From Amaricoccus solimangrovi (GTDB taxonomy: Bacteria > Pseudomonadota > Alphaproteobacteria > Rhodobacterales > Rhodobacteraceae), in the NCBI RefSeq assembly GCF_006385685.1, contig NZ_VFRP01000003.1, forward strand, positions 186,001 through 250,000: a DNA stretch of 64,000 nucleotides, given 5' to 3'. The notes under the pieces were generated by a model. It was not told the DNA's origin. It did not search any database and worked only from the letters and a program-made list of their open reading frames with translations. Both the position numbers and the translations under genes were made by a program. How positions within the stretch are numbered: position 1 is the stretch's first letter; each line of letters begins with the position of its first letter. Below are positions 1 through 8,760 of the stretch, in pieces.

Positions 1-99
1 CCGGAGGGATCCGACTTACGCGCGGGGCCTGACGCTTCGGGCCCCGGCCCCCTGTCCGCGACTCGCCTGTCCTAGCCAATGCCACAGCGGGAGACATCC

Positions 100-1518
100 A
101 TGTCCGCCAATCCCTCCGCCCCCAGGACGCTCTACGACAAGATCTGGGACGCCCATCTCGTCGACGAGGCGCCCGACGGCACCAGCCTGCTCTACATCGA
201 CCGCCATCTCGTCCACGAGGTGACGAGCCCCCAGGCCTTCGAGGGGCTGCGCATGGCCGGCCGCAAGGTCCGCGCGCCGGAAAAGACCACCGCCGTTCCC
301 GACCACAACGTTCCGACCGACATCGACCGAGCCAAGGGGATCGAGAACCCCGAGAGCCGGATCCAGGTCGAGACGCTGAGGAAGAACGCCGCCGATTTCG
401 GCGTCGAGATCTATGACGTGGCCGACGTCCGCCAGGGGATCGTCCACATCATCGGCCCGGAGCAGGGGCTGACCCAGCCCGGCATGACCATCGTCTGCGG
501 CGACAGCCATACCGCGACGCATGGCGCCTTCGGCGCGCTCGCGCACGGGATCGGCACGTCGGAGGTCGAGCACGTGCTTGCCACCCAGACGCTGATCCAG
601 AAGAAGTCCAAGAACATGAAGGTCGAGGTCCGGGGCACGCTCCCGCTCGGCGTCACCGCGAAGGACATCACGCTCTCGATCATCGGCGAGACCGGCACCG
701 CGGGCGGCAACGGCCATGTGATCGAATACATGGGCGAGGCGATCCGCGCGCTCTCGATGGAAGGCCGGATGACGGTCTGCAACATGGCGATCGAGGGCGG
801 CGCCCGCGCGGGCCTGATCGCGCCCGACGACGTGACCTTCGCCTATGTGAAGGGCCGCCCCCACGCGCCGAAGGGCGGGCAGTGGGAGATGGCGGAGGCC
901 TACTGGCGCACGCTCTTCACCGACGAGGGCGCGCATTTCGACAAGGAGCTGATCCTCGACGCCGCGAAGATCGCCCCGGTCGTGACCTGGGGCACGAGCC
1001 CCGAGGACGTGCTGCCGATCACCGCCACCGTGCCGAATCCGGAGGATTTCCAGGGCGGCAAGGTCGAGGCGGCGCGGCGCAGCCTCGACTACATGGGGCT
1101 GACGCCGGGGCAGAAGCTCTCGGACATCGCGATCGACACGGTCTTCATCGGCTCCTGCACCAACGGGCGGATCGAGGATCTGCGCGAGGTCGCGAAGATC
1201 ATGGAAGGCCGCCGGGTCAAGGACGGCGTGCGCGCGATGATCGTGCCGGGCTCGGGCCTCGTGCGCGCCCAGGCCGAGGAGGAGGGGATCGCGGCGAAGC
1301 TGATCGAGGCGGGTTTCGACTGGCGCATGGCCGGCTGCTCGATGTGCCTCGGCATGAACCCCGACCAGCTCGCGCCCGGCGAGCGCTGCGCTTCGACCTC
1401 GAACCGCAACTTCGAGGGGCGGCAGGGTTACAAGGGCCGCACGCATCTGCTCTCGCCCGCGATGGCGGCGGCGGCGGCGATCACCGGCCGGCTCACGGAT
1501 GTGCGCGAACTGATGTAA
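100..1518 (+). CDS. leuC: 3-isopropylmalate dehydratase large subunit
   Basis: This is the large subunit of cytosolic isopropylmalate isomerase, which interconverts 2- and 3-isopropylmalate in leucine biosynthesis together with LeuD. The 472-residue protein has the aconitase fold length expected for LeuC. The three [4Fe-4S] ligand cysteines are visible: Cys353 in GSCTNGR and Cys413/Cys416 in [10 protein letters not shown]. The substrate-binding stretch [10 protein letters not shown] is at 133-142. I chose the ATG at 100 because GGGAG lies about 7 bases upstream; an in-frame ATG at 79 would add seven residues without such a site. Its partner leuD is not adjacent but starts 2.3 kb downstream. 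Identification is secure. Confidence 0.97.
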   Translation: MSANPSAPRTLYDKIWDAHLVDEAPDGTSLLYIDRHLVHEVTSPQAFEGLRMAGRKVRAPEKTTAVPDHNVPTDIDRAKGIENPESRIQVETLRKNAADFGVEIYDVADVRQGIVHIIGPEQGLTQPGMTIVCGDSHTATHGAFGALAHGIGTSEVEHVLATQTLIQKKSKNMKVEVRGTLPLGVTAKDITLSIIGETGTAGGNGHVIEYMGEAIRALSMEGRMTVCNMAIEGGARAGLIAPDDVTFAYVKGRPHAPKGGQWEMAEAYWRTLFTDEGAHFDKELILDAAKIAPVVTWGTSPEDVLPITATVPNPEDFQGGKVEAARRSLDYMGLTPGQKLSDIAIDTVFIGSCTNGRIEDLREVAKIMEGRRVKDGVRAMIVPGSGLVRAQAEEEGIAAKLIEAGFDWRMAGCSMCLGMNPDQLAPGERCASTSNRNFEGRQGYKGRTHLLSPAMAAAAAITGRLTDVRELM

Positions 1519-1561
1519 GGCGTTCCGGGGTGCGCGACCGTCGCGCGCCCCGGCCACGCAT

Positions 1562-1606
1562 CCCGGCGCCGCGACCGCTTCTCACGAGCGGTTGCGCGGC
1601 GCCGGG
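1562..1606 (+). terminator. Long GC-rich hairpin after leuC
   Basis: An 18-base left arm (1562-1579) pairs with 1587-1606 across a 7-base loop, with only a 2-base bulge (1593-1594). It lies 43 bases after the leuC stop. There is no T-run after it, so it could be a terminator or an mRNA-stabilising hairpin. Confidence 0.5.
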
Positions 1607-1675
1607 AATCGCTTCACGGAACGGACGCATGCGCCTACCAACGTGTCCGGCGGGAACGAGCGCGGAGGCAGGCGC

Positions 1676-2359
1676 ATGACCGAGGATCCCGGGCGGCCGA
1701 CGCCCGGCGGGGGCTTTCGCCGCGACGGCGGTGGTCTCGAATTCGACCGGGTCGCGAATTTCTCCGACGCGGTCTATGCGATCGCGATGACGCTGCTGGT
1801 CTTCGACCTGCGCGTGCCGTCGCACCTGCCGAAGGACGCCAGCACGGCGGAGCTGCTGCGGGGGCTCACCGGGATCGAGAGCGGGGCCTTCGGCTTCTTT
1901 CTCGGCTTCACGCTGCTCGGGCGCTACTGGGTGGCGCATCACCGCTTCTTCCGCGCGCTCGGATCGATCGACGGGCGGCTGGTCTCGCTCAACCTCGTCT
2001 ATCTGGCGATGGTGGCCTTCATGCCCTTCCCCGTCAGCCTGCTCAGCCATTTCGAGGCCAACCGGTTCAGCTTCGGGCTCTTCGCCCTCTCCATGGCGTC
2101 GATCAGCCTGCTCGAGGCGGTGATGTTCGGCTACGCGGCGCGGCGGGGGCATATCCGCGTCGCGGTTTCGCGCGCGGCGCTTCGGCACGAGATGGTGGGA
2201 GCCTGCGCGCCGGTCGCCGTCATGCTGCTCTCGCTGCCGCTCGCGTTCTGGAACACGACGGCCGCGCTCGCCTCCTGGCTCCTGATGTGGCCGATCGGCG
2301 TCTGGCTCAGCCGGCGCGAGCCAGCGGACTACCGCCTGCTTCGCACGCCTCCGTCCTGA
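1676..2359 (+). CDS. TMEM175-family (DUF1211) integral membrane protein
   Basis: The 227-residue protein belongs to the TMEM175/DUF1211 family, whose characterised members are K+-selective channels. The family signature FSDAVYAIAMTLLVFDL lies near residues 28-44 at the start of TM1, and further hydrophobic segments follow for about six TM helices in total, as in single-repeat bacterial members. The ATG at 1676 is preceded by GGAGG; an upstream in-frame start at 1592 would sit inside the hairpin that follows leuC. The 3' end overlaps the convergent PACE gene by 53 bases. K+ channel function is inferred from family only. Confidence 0.85.
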   Translation: MTEDPGRPTPGGGFRRDGGGLEFDRVANFSDAVYAIAMTLLVFDLRVPSHLPKDASTAELLRGLTGIESGAFGFFLGFTLLGRYWVAHHRFFRALGSIDGRLVSLNLVYLAMVAFMPFPVSLLSHFEANRFSFGLFALSMASISLLEAVMFGYAARRGHIRVAVSRAALRHEMVGACAPVAVMLLSLPLAFWNTTAALASWLLMWPIGVWLSRREPADYRLLRTPPS

Positions 2360-2780
2360 TCTCCCGCGCCGAGAGCGGAAGGCCGAAGACCCGGTCGAAG
2401 CCGAGGTTGAAGAGGAAGGTGTAGAACAGGAAGAAGACGATCATGCCGAGGTCGAGCACGAAGGCCTCGACGAGCGAGATGCCGAGCATGAGGGCGAAGA
2501 GCGGCACCAGCGCCAGCGTCAGCCCGAACTCGAACCCGACCGCGTGCCCGACCCGGAGCGCGAGGCTCCGTCCCTTCGTCGTCCGGCGCCGCTCCCAGGC
2601 CTCGAAACCGGCGTTGTAGGCGAGATTCCACAGCACCGCGATCACCGAGGCGGTGACGGCCATCGAGCCCGCCTCCGTGACGTGGATCCCGAACAGCACC
2701 GCGAGCCCGCTCGAGCTCAGCGCGATGGCGAGCGCCTCGTAGAGGGTGAGATAGACGACGCGCCTGCGAATTCCCTGCAT
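2307..2780 (-). CDS. PACE-family proton-coupled efflux transporter (BTP domain)
   Basis: This 157-residue inner-membrane protein matches the proteobacterial antimicrobial compound efflux family (AceI-like, chlorhexidine and short diamine export). It shows two tandem BTP-type TM hairpins. The first begins with RRVVYLTLYEALAIALSS and ends with the conserved WN..YN..FE.WE pattern around residues 50-63; the second contains GFEFGLTLALVPLFALMLG and ends FYTFLFNLGFDRVF. The usual length is about 140-150 residues. It is divergent from a LysR regulator across a 92-base region with repeated TCAGGA motifs, the standard arrangement for PACE genes. Substrate cannot be read from sequence. Confidence 0.88.
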   Translation of the reverse strand: MQGIRRRVVYLTLYEALAIALSSSGLAVLFGIHVTEAGSMAVTASVIAVLWNLAYNAGFEAWERRRTTKGRSLALRVGHAVGFEFGLTLALVPLFALMLGISLVEAFVLDLGMIVFFLFYTFLFNLGFDRVFGLPLSAREIRTEACEAGGSPLARAG

Positions 2781-2821
2781 GGTCCCTTGCTCCTTTTCCG
2801 GCGCTGGGACTAACCGATTCT

Positions 2822-2852
2822 TCCTGATACAAGAAGTCAGGAGCTGTCAGGA
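2822..2852. promoter_or_regulatory. Probable LysR operator between PACE and lysR genes
   Basis: TCCTGA at 2822-2827 is mirrored exactly by TCAGGA at 2837-2842 (9-base spacer). TCAGGA is repeated at 2847-2852, 4 bases further on. The inverted repeat plus extra half-site in a divergent LysR-type promoter region is typical of LTTR autoregulation and control of the partner gene. Binding is inferred. Confidence 0.5.
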
Positions 2853-2872
2853 ATTCTGAAAGGCGAAGCGCC

Positions 2873-3766
2873 ATGGCCTTCTCCGGGGAAGCGGTCGCCA
2901 CGTTTCTCGCCGTGCTCGACCGCGGCTCCTTCTCCGCGGCGGCGCGGGCGCTCGGCCGGGTGCCCTCGGCCGTCAGCATGGCCATTGCCAATCTCGAGGC
3001 GGAGCTCGATCTGGTGCTCTTCGACCGCTCGGGCCGCGAGCCGCGGCCGACGGCGGCGGCGCGGGCGCTCGAACCCTCGGCGCGCCGGGCGGCGGCGGCG
3101 CTGCGCGGGCTCGACGCCCAGGCGCTGGCGCTGCACGCGGGGCTGGAGGAGCGCCTGACGCTCGGCGTCGCGGCCGAGGTGCTCTCGGCGGGCTGGAACG
3201 CGCCGCTCGCCCGGCTGGCGGAGGAGTTTCCGGCGCTGATGGTCGATGTCGTCTCGGGGACGGGGGGCGACCTGACCCGGCGGCTGCGCGCGGGGGAGGT
3301 CGATCTCGCGCTGATCTTCGAGCGGCCGGGGCTCGACGAGAACGAGGCCTTCCAGGAATTCGGGCAGGAGATCTTCGTCGCCGTCGCCGCGCCCTTCCAT
3401 CGGCTGGCGGCGGGTCCGGACCGGCCGCGGATGGAGGATCTGATCGAGACACGCCAGATCGCGGTGGCGAGCCGGGATACGGCCGATTCGCGCGTGCTGC
3501 TCTCCCGGGAGGTCTGGCACACCGACAATCACCTCGCGGCCCTCGGCCTCGTGCGCGCCGGCCTCGGCTGGGGCTTCCTGCCACGCGCGCTGATCCAGCC
3601 GCTCGCGGAGGCCGGGGCCGTGACCGAGATCGCCTTCGAGAACATCTCGAACGAACTCAGCCTCTGGATCGACCTCGTCTGGCGGCGCGACCGGCCGCTC
3701 GGGCTCGGTGCGCGGCGCTATGTCGAACTGATCCGGGCGGGGCGGCTGGCCGGGCGCGGGCGCTGA
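2873..3766 (+). CDS. LysR-family transcriptional regulator
   Basis: The 297-residue protein has an N-terminal winged helix with the LysR pattern FLAVLDRGSFSAAARALGR (about 11-29) followed by the recognition helix SAVSMAIANLEAELDLVLF. An effector-binding domain of periplasmic-binding-protein type follows from about residue 90 to the end. It is transcribed away from the PACE efflux gene with a putative operator between them, so it likely controls that gene in response to an unidentified ligand. It is 72 bases upstream of leuD on the same strand, and readthrough into leuD is possible. The ATG at 2873 directly precedes the HTH. Confidence 0.92.
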   Translation: MAFSGEAVATFLAVLDRGSFSAAARALGRVPSAVSMAIANLEAELDLVLFDRSGREPRPTAAARALEPSARRAAAALRGLDAQALALHAGLEERLTLGVAAEVLSAGWNAPLARLAEEFPALMVDVVSGTGGDLTRRLRAGEVDLALIFERPGLDENEAFQEFGQEIFVAVAAPFHRLAAGPDRPRMEDLIETRQIAVASRDTADSRVLLSREVWHTDNHLAALGLVRAGLGWGFLPRALIQPLAEAGAVTEIAFENISNELSLWIDLVWRRDRPLGLGARRYVELIRAGRLAGRGR

Positions 3767-3838
3767 GCCGCGGGCGAGACTTGCGAAGGGCGGTTCCGCG
3801 TGGTTTATCCCGGGCGCGTCATATCGGAGGCCTGGCCC

Positions 3839-4453
3839 ATGGAGAAATTCACCAAACTGACCGGAGTCGCGGCGCCGCTGCCGCTCATCAACGTCGATAC
3901 CGACATGATCATTCCGAAGCAGTTCCTGAAGACGATCCAGCGCTCCGGCCTCGGCAAGAACCTCTTCGACGAGATGCGTTACGACCGCGAGGGCAACGAG
4001 ATCGAGGATTTCGTGCTGAACAGGCCCGCCTATCGCGAGGCGAAGATCCTCGTCGCGGGCGAGAACTTCGGCTGCGGCTCCAGCCGCGAGCACGCCCCCT
4101 GGGCGCTGCTCGACTTCGGGATCCGCTGCGTGATCGCGCCGAGCTTCGCGGACATCTTCTACAACAACTGCTTCAAGAACGGCATCCTGCCGATCGTGCT
4201 GCCCCAGGAGCAGGTGGACCTGCTGATGGACGATGCCGAGCGCGGCTCGAACGCGGTCGTCACCGTCGATCTCGAGAACCTGACCATCTCGGGTCCCGAC
4301 GGCGGCCAGATCCCGTTCACGCTCGACGAGTTCCGGCGGCACTGCCTGCTGAACGGCCTCGACGACATCGGGCTCACGATGGAGAAGGCTGGCGAGATCG
4401 ACGCCTTCGAGAGCGCCTACGAGAGCCGCGCCCCCTGGCTGAAGGCCAGCTGA
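3839..4453 (+). CDS. leuD: 3-isopropylmalate dehydratase small subunit
   Basis: The 204-residue swivelling-domain subunit of isopropylmalate isomerase acts with LeuC. The typical opening ([13 protein letters not shown], about 19-31) and the substrate-loop stretch [14 protein letters not shown] near residue 80 are intact. The ATG at 3839 follows CGGAGG; in-frame codons upstream to 3800 have no ribosome site. It is separated from leuC by TMEM175, PACE and LysR genes and is followed by a hairpin at 4474-4502, so stoichiometric expression with leuC is not ensured by a simple leuCD operon. Confidence 0.97.
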   Translation: MEKFTKLTGVAAPLPLINVDTDMIIPKQFLKTIQRSGLGKNLFDEMRYDREGNEIEDFVLNRPAYREAKILVAGENFGCGSSREHAPWALLDFGIRCVIAPSFADIFYNNCFKNGILPIVLPQEQVDLLMDDAERGSNAVVTVDLENLTISGPDGGQIPFTLDEFRRHCLLNGLDDIGLTMEKAGEIDAFESAYESRAPWLKAS

Positions 4454-4473
4454 GCCACCCGCGACATCCCGAT

Positions 4474-4502
4474 CATCCCCGCGCATCGCGGCCGCGGGGA
4501 TG
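4474..4502 (+). terminator. Hairpin after leuD
   Basis: CATCCCCGCG at 4474-4483 pairs perfectly with CGCGGGGATG at 4493-4502 around a 9-base loop, 20 bases after the leuD stop. Only a short TT follows, so the termination role is tentative. Confidence 0.45.
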
Positions 4503-4544
4503 CGCTTAATGCGGGCTTAACGCCCCGCTGCGAGCCTCGCGGCC

Positions 4545-5609
4545 GTGATCCGCGCGCTCGTCCTCCTTCTCGTTCTTCTCGTCGCCGGCCCGGTCCGCGC
4601 GGAGCGGATCCGCGTCGCGGCCTATGACGTCGGCCTCTCGCGCTCCGGTCCCGGCCTCCTGCTCTTCGACCTGCGCGCGCGAAAGCCACCCGCCGACATC
4701 GCCGCCGTGCTCGCGGTGATCCGGGAGACGCGGCCCGACATCCTGCTCCTGACCGGGTTCGACCAGGATTTCCGGGGCGTGGCGCTCACGGCGCTGCGCG
4801 CGCGGCTGGCGGCCGGAGCCGGGGGGATCGACTACCCCTTCGCCTACGCCCCGCCGGGCAACGCGGGAGTCGAGTCGGGGTTCGACCTCGATGGCGATGG
4901 CCGGCTTCGGGGCGCGGGCGACGCGCTCGGCTGGGGCCGGTTTCCGGGGCAGGGCGGGATGGCGCTCCTGTCCCGCCTGCCGGTCGACGCGGAGGCGAGC
5001 CATGATTTCAGCGGCTTGCCCTGGGCCGACCTGCCGGGCGCGCGCCTGCCGATCCGGCCCCACGGCGCGCCCGTGCTCGACCCGGAGGCGCGCTCGGGAT
5101 GGCCGCTCGCGAGCAATGCGCTCTGGGACGTCGCCGTGACACTGCCGGGAGGCCGGCGCCTCAGGCTTCTGGCCTCCAACCCGACACCGCCGCTCTTCGA
5201 CGGGCCGGAACAGTTCAACCTGCTCCGCAACGCCGACGAGATCCGCTTCTGGCGCCTTTATCTCGATGGAGCGGCCTTCCCCGACAGCGTGGGCCGGATG
5301 GCACGGCTCGACGGCCCCTTCGTGCTGCTCGGCGATCTCAACACCGATCCCGTGGCGGGGGCGGGGGACCGGGCGGCGATCGCCGCGCTGCTCGCGCATC
5401 CGGCGCTCCGCGATCCGAACCCGCCCCGCGCGACCGCCCGGGCGGGTGAACGCGCGCTCCGGCTCGACTACGCGCTGCCCGCGCGGGAGCTCGACGCGCC
5501 GGACGCCGCCGTCTTCTGGCCGGAGCCGGGCGAACCGCTCGCCGAACTCGTCGCCGCGGGGCCCGCGCACCGCCTCGTCTGGGTGGACCTCCGCTTCCCC
5601 GATCCTTGA
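4545..5609 (+). CDS. Exported endonuclease/exonuclease/phosphatase-fold protein
   Basis: The 354-residue protein starts with GTG and has a cleavable-type signal peptide (RALVLLLVLLVAGPVRA, ending about residue 19), so it is probably periplasmic. The body has EEP-superfamily hallmarks: the RPDILLLTGFD strand, GQGGMALLSRLPV, a metal-site motif LLGDLNTDP near 265 and a C-terminal RLDYALP strand. In this superfamily such proteins are Mg2+-dependent phosphodiesterases or nucleases. The usual C-terminal SDH motif is replaced by AHRLVWVDL, as in several secreted members. It lies between leuD and leuB without obvious functional link. The substrate is unknown. Confidence 0.8.
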   Translation: MIRALVLLLVLLVAGPVRAERIRVAAYDVGLSRSGPGLLLFDLRARKPPADIAAVLAVIRETRPDILLLTGFDQDFRGVALTALRARLAAGAGGIDYPFAYAPPGNAGVESGFDLDGDGRLRGAGDALGWGRFPGQGGMALLSRLPVDAEASHDFSGLPWADLPGARLPIRPHGAPVLDPEARSGWPLASNALWDVAVTLPGGRRLRLLASNPTPPLFDGPEQFNLLRNADEIRFWRLYLDGAAFPDSVGRMARLDGPFVLLGDLNTDPVAGAGDRAAIAALLAHPALRDPNPPRATARAGERALRLDYALPARELDAPDAAVFWPEPGEPLAELVAAGPAHRLVWVDLRFPDP

Positions 5610-5672
5610 CCCGGCGCCCGCCGGGCGCTAGCGGGTGCCCCCGGAACGAGACAAACGACCGAGGAATCCGCC

Positions 5673-6782
5673 ATGGCCAACCCGACCCTCCTGATCCTGC
5701 CCGGCGACGGGATCGGCCCCGAAGTGATGGCCGAGGTGCGCAAGGTGGTCGACTGGTTCGGCCGGAACGGCCGCCCCTTCGACGTCGATGAGGATCTCGT
5801 CGGGGGCTGCGCCTACGACGCGCATGGCCAGGCGATCAGCGACGCGGCGATGGAGAGGGCCCAGGCCGCGGACGCGGTGCTGCTCGGCGCGGTCGGCGGG
5901 CCGAAATGGGACAAGGTGCCCTATGACGCGCGCCCCGAGGCCGGGCTCCTGCGCCTGCGCAAGGATCTCGAACTCTTCGCGAACCTGCGCCCCGCGAAAT
6001 GCTTCGACGCGCTCGCCGACTTTTCCTCGCTGAAGCGCGAGCTCGTCGAGGGGCTCGACATCCTCATCGTCCGCGAACTGACCGGCGGCGTCTATTTCGG
6101 CGAGCCGAAGCAGATCACCGACCTCGGCAACGGCCAGAAGCGGGCGGTCGACACGCAGGTCTACGACACGTTCGAAATCGAGCGCATCTCGGCCGTCGCC
6201 TTCGAACTCGCGCGGCTCCGGGACAACCGGGTCTGCTCGATGGAGAAGCGCAACGTGATGAAGTCGGGCCTGCTCTGGCACGACGTCGTGGAGGCGACGC
6301 ATGCCGCGCGCTTCGCCGATGTCCAGCTCACCCACATGCTGGCCGACGCGGGCGGGATGCAGCTCGTCCGCGCGCCGAAGCAGTTCGACGTGATCGTCAC
6401 CGACAATCTCTTCGGCGACATGCTCTCCGACGTGGCGGCGATGCTGACCGGCTCGCTCGGCATGCTGCCCTCCGCCTCGCTCGGCGCGCCGGATCCGAAG
6501 ACCGGGCGGCGCAAGGCGCTCTACGAGCCGGTGCATGGTTCCGCGCCGGACATCGCGGGCCAGGGCAAGGCGAACCCGATCGCCTGCGTCCTCTCCTTCG
6601 CGATGGCGCTGCGCTATTCCTTCGACGCGGGCGCCGAGGCCGACCGGCTGGAGGCCGCGGTCGAGAAGGTGCTGGCGGACGGGCTCAGGACCGCCGATCT
6701 CGTCGGGCCGGGCGGCGGGGCGACGGTCTCGACCTCCGAAATGGGCGACGCGATCGTCGCCGCGCTCGAAGCCTCGCTCTGA
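5673..6782 (+). CDS. leuB: 3-isopropylmalate dehydrogenase
   Basis: The 369-residue NAD+-dependent enzyme oxidatively decarboxylates 3-isopropylmalate to 2-oxoisocaproate. Family features are the N-terminal [11 protein letters not shown], the [12 protein letters not shown] substrate segment, the [10 protein letters not shown] loop, the Asp cluster in [12 protein letters not shown] and the NAD-binding region [18 protein letters not shown]. Length matches proteobacterial LeuB. The ATG at 5673 has GAGGA upstream. It is followed after 10 bases by ung on the same strand. Together with leuC and leuD it supplies the last steps before transamination to leucine. Confidence 0.97.
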   Translation: MANPTLLILPGDGIGPEVMAEVRKVVDWFGRNGRPFDVDEDLVGGCAYDAHGQAISDAAMERAQAADAVLLGAVGGPKWDKVPYDARPEAGLLRLRKDLELFANLRPAKCFDALADFSSLKRELVEGLDILIVRELTGGVYFGEPKQITDLGNGQKRAVDTQVYDTFEIERISAVAFELARLRDNRVCSMEKRNVMKSGLLWHDVVEATHAARFADVQLTHMLADAGGMQLVRAPKQFDVIVTDNLFGDMLSDVAAMLTGSLGMLPSASLGAPDPKTGRRKALYEPVHGSAPDIAGQGKANPIACVLSFAMALRYSFDAGAEADRLEAAVEKVLADGLRTADLVGPGGGATVSTSEMGDAIVAALEASL

Positions 6783-6792
6783 GCGGGCGGGC

Positions 6793-7467
6793 TTGATCCG
6801 CGCCGAGCCGCCCGCGCCGGCCGTCCCGCCCGCCTGGGCGGCCGCGGGCGGCGATCCCGCCGCGCCGCTCGCCTACGCGGCCGCCCGCCGCGCGGCGGGC
6901 GCCGTGGTCTATCCGCCCGCGCCGCTGACCTTCCGCGCGCTGGAACTCACCCCGCCCGCGGCGGCGCGGGTCGTCCTGCTGGGCCAGGATCCCTATCACG
7001 GGCCGGGCCAGGCCGAGGGCATGAGCTTCTCGGTGCCGGAGGGCCTGCGTCCGCCGCCCTCGCTCAGGAACATCTTCAGGGAACTCGCCTCCGACCTGGG
7101 GTCGCCGGTCCCGGCGACCGGCCATCTCGAACCCTGGGCGCGGCGCGGCGTGCTGCTGCTCAACACCGTGCTGACGGTCGAGCAGGGCAGGGCGGGCGCG
7201 CATCGCGGTCGTGGCTGGGAGGATTTCACCGACCGGCTGATCGCGCATGTGGCGGGCCTTGACCAGCCCGTGGTCTTCCTGCTCTGGGGCGCGCAGGCGC
7301 GGGCCAAGGCGCCGCTCCTGACCAGTTCGCGCCACCTCGTCCTCACCGCGCCGCATCCCTCGCCGCTCTCGGCGCACAGCGGATTTTTCGGCTCCCGGCC
7401 CTTCTCGCAGGCGAATGCCTTCCTCGAGGCCGCGGGCGCCGGGCCGATCGACTGGTCGCTGGACTGA
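6793..7467 (+). CDS. ung: Uracil-DNA glycosylase, family 1
   Basis: This base-excision-repair enzyme removes uracil from DNA. The water-activating motif GQDPYHGPGQAEGMSFSVP (Asp-64 type) is intact, as are GVLLLNTVLTVE, VVFLLWGAQA and the minor-groove leucine/histidine loop HPSPLSAHSGFFGS near the C-terminus. I place the start at the TTG at 6793, giving 224 residues, the usual UNG length; the next upstream ATG in frame lies deep inside leuB. The sequence between 6793 and the conserved core is Pro/Ala-rich, so the exact N-terminus is uncertain. It is probably co-transcribed with leuB (10-base gap). Confidence 0.93.
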   Translation: MIRAEPPAPAVPPAWAAAGGDPAAPLAYAAARRAAGAVVYPPAPLTFRALELTPPAAARVVLLGQDPYHGPGQAEGMSFSVPEGLRPPPSLRNIFRELASDLGSPVPATGHLEPWARRGVLLLNTVLTVEQGRAGAHRGRGWEDFTDRLIAHVAGLDQPVVFLLWGAQARAKAPLLTSSRHLVLTAPHPSPLSAHSGFFGSRPFSQANAFLEAAGAGPIDWSLD

Positions 7468-7543
7468 GCCGCGATTTTTCCGTCTTCGCGTGTTCGCATG
7501 GGCTTGCGGCGGCTGAAATAACCGCGTAAATGCCCGCCGTGTT

Positions 7544-7620
7544 CGGAGTGTAGCGCAGCCTGGTAGCGCACCTGCTTCGGGAGCAGGGGGTCGGAGGTTC
7601 GAATCCTCTCACTCCGACCA
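7544..7620 (+). tRNA. tRNA-Pro (anticodon CGG)
   Basis: A 77-base cloverleaf: acceptor CGGAGTG pairs with CACTCCG, the D-arm is GCGC/GCGC, the anticodon stem CCTGC/GCAGG encloses loop TTCGGGA (anticodon CGG, codon CCG), the T-arm is GGAGG-TTCGAAT-CCTCT, and discriminator A plus an encoded CCA end at 7620. CCG is a preferred proline codon in this GC-rich genome. Confidence 0.97.
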
Positions 7621-7681
7621 TCATCTCGCGATCGGTCTCCGTCGCGCGGCCGTCCGCCGCCACGGAGAGGAGATCCCGAGA

Positions 7682-8461
7682 GTGTCGACAGAGCCGGAAG
7701 GTGCCAGCGGAGAACCCTGGCTGTCGATTGTCGTCCCGATGAAGAACGAAGCCGCGAACGTCGCCTTCCTGACCGAGGCGATCGCGGCGGCCTGCGCCGA
7801 TGTCTGGCCGTTCGAGGCGATCTACGTGGACGACGGCTCGACCGATGCGACCGCCGCCACGATCGAGGACCTTCGCGCGCGCCATCCCTTTCTCAGGCTG
7901 ATCCGCCATGACCGAAGCGGTGGCCAGTCGGCGGCCGTGCAGACGGGCGTGCTGGCCGCGCGGGGGAGCGTCATCTGCACGCTCGACGGCGACGGGCAGA
8001 ATCCGCCGGCCGAGATCCCGAAGCTCCTCGCGCGGCTCGAGGGCCACGCCTTCCCGCCGGGCGTCGCGCTCGTCGCGGGGGAGCGCGTCGGCCGGCAGGA
8101 CACGCTCTCGAAGCGCTGGGCGTCGAAGGGCGCCAACAGCCTCCGCCAGGCGCTGCTGCGCGACGGCACGCGCGACACGGGCTGCGGGCTCAAGCTCTTC
8201 GACCGCGCCGCCTTTCTGCGCCTGCCCTATTTCGACCACATGCACCGCTACCTGCCGGCGCTCTTCGCCCGCGACGGCTGGAAGATCCTGCATGTCGACG
8301 TCGCCCACGCGGCGCGCCACGCGGGCAAGTCGAACTACGCGAACCTTGGCCGGGCGCTCGTCGGCGTCTACGATCTCTTCGGTGTGATGTGGCTGATCCG
8401 CCGCCGGAAGAAGGCAAGGCCGCTCGGCGGGGCCACGCATGGGGAAGGGATGGAAGTTTGA
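7682..8461 (+). CDS. GT2 polyprenyl-phosphate glycosyltransferase (DPM1/ArnC/GtrB-like)
   Basis: The 259-residue GT2 enzyme starts with GTG after GGAGAGGAG. Family features are SIVVPMKNEAANV, the nucleotide-binding VDDGSTDAT, the catalytic DGDGQNPP metal site and the acceptor region RDTGCGLKLF. It probably transfers a sugar to undecaprenyl phosphate on the cytoplasmic face; unlike GtrB it lacks the two C-terminal TM helices. The stop overlaps the TTG start of the LAB_N protein by four bases, and an ArnT-like transferase follows. The set is consistent with lipid-linked sugar donor synthesis and transfer to an envelope lipid. Sugar and acceptor are unknown. Confidence 0.88.
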   Translation: MSTEPEGASGEPWLSIVVPMKNEAANVAFLTEAIAAACADVWPFEAIYVDDGSTDATAATIEDLRARHPFLRLIRHDRSGGQSAAVQTGVLAARGSVICTLDGDGQNPPAEIPKLLARLEGHAFPPGVALVAGERVGRQDTLSKRWASKGANSLRQALLRDGTRDTGCGLKLFDRAAFLRLPYFDHMHRYLPALFARDGWKILHVDVAHAARHAGKSNYANLGRALVGVYDLFGVMWLIRRRKKARPLGGATHGEGMEV

Positions 8462-8760
8462 ATCCGCTTTTCGAGTTCTTTCACGTCGATCACTGGGGCG
8501 AATTCTGGTGGGTCATCATCGGCCTGCTCGGTCAGGTCGCCTTCTCGGCGCGGTTCATCATCCAGTGGATAAAGTCGGAGCAGGCGCGCAAGTCGGTGAT
8601 GCCGGTGGCCTTCTGGTATTTCTCGATCGCCGGGGGCGTGATCCTGCTCGCCTATGCCATCCATCGCCGCGACCCGGTGTTCATCCTCGGCCAGGCGGCG
8701 GGCCTCTTCATCTATGCGCGAAACCTCTGGCTCATCCATGCGGTCCGCCGCCCCGTCTGA
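8458..8760 (+). CDS. Small membrane protein, lipid-A-biosynthesis N-terminal (LAB_N) domain
   Basis: The 100-residue protein contains three hydrophobic segments and the LAB_N signature: GQVAFSARFIIQWIKSEQAR followed by SVMPVAFWYFSIAGG and the tail YARNLWLI. The TTG start at 8458 is shared with the previous stop (TTGA), preceded by GGGAAGGGATGG; the next in-frame ATG upstream (8389) would extend deep into the glycosyltransferase. The family is repeatedly found between a GT2 and a GT39/83 enzyme and resembles small flippase-like (SMR/EmrE-shaped) proteins. A role in moving the lipid-linked sugar is inference from shape and context. Confidence 0.85.
   Translation: MNPLFEFFHVDHWGEFWWVIIGLLGQVAFSARFIIQWIKSEQARKSVMPVAFWYFSIAGGVILLAYAIHRRDPVFILGQAAGLFIYARNLWLIHAVRRPV

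Noticed and set aside
1-99. GGGGCC...GGCCCC inverted repeat at the window start
   Set aside because: Could be a terminator of an upstream gene, but that gene is outside the window and there is no T-run.
2329-4486. Long minus-strand frames across lysR and leuD
   Set aside because: Ser/Arg-rich shadow translations of real plus-strand genes; no domains, and they run through the PACE promoter region.
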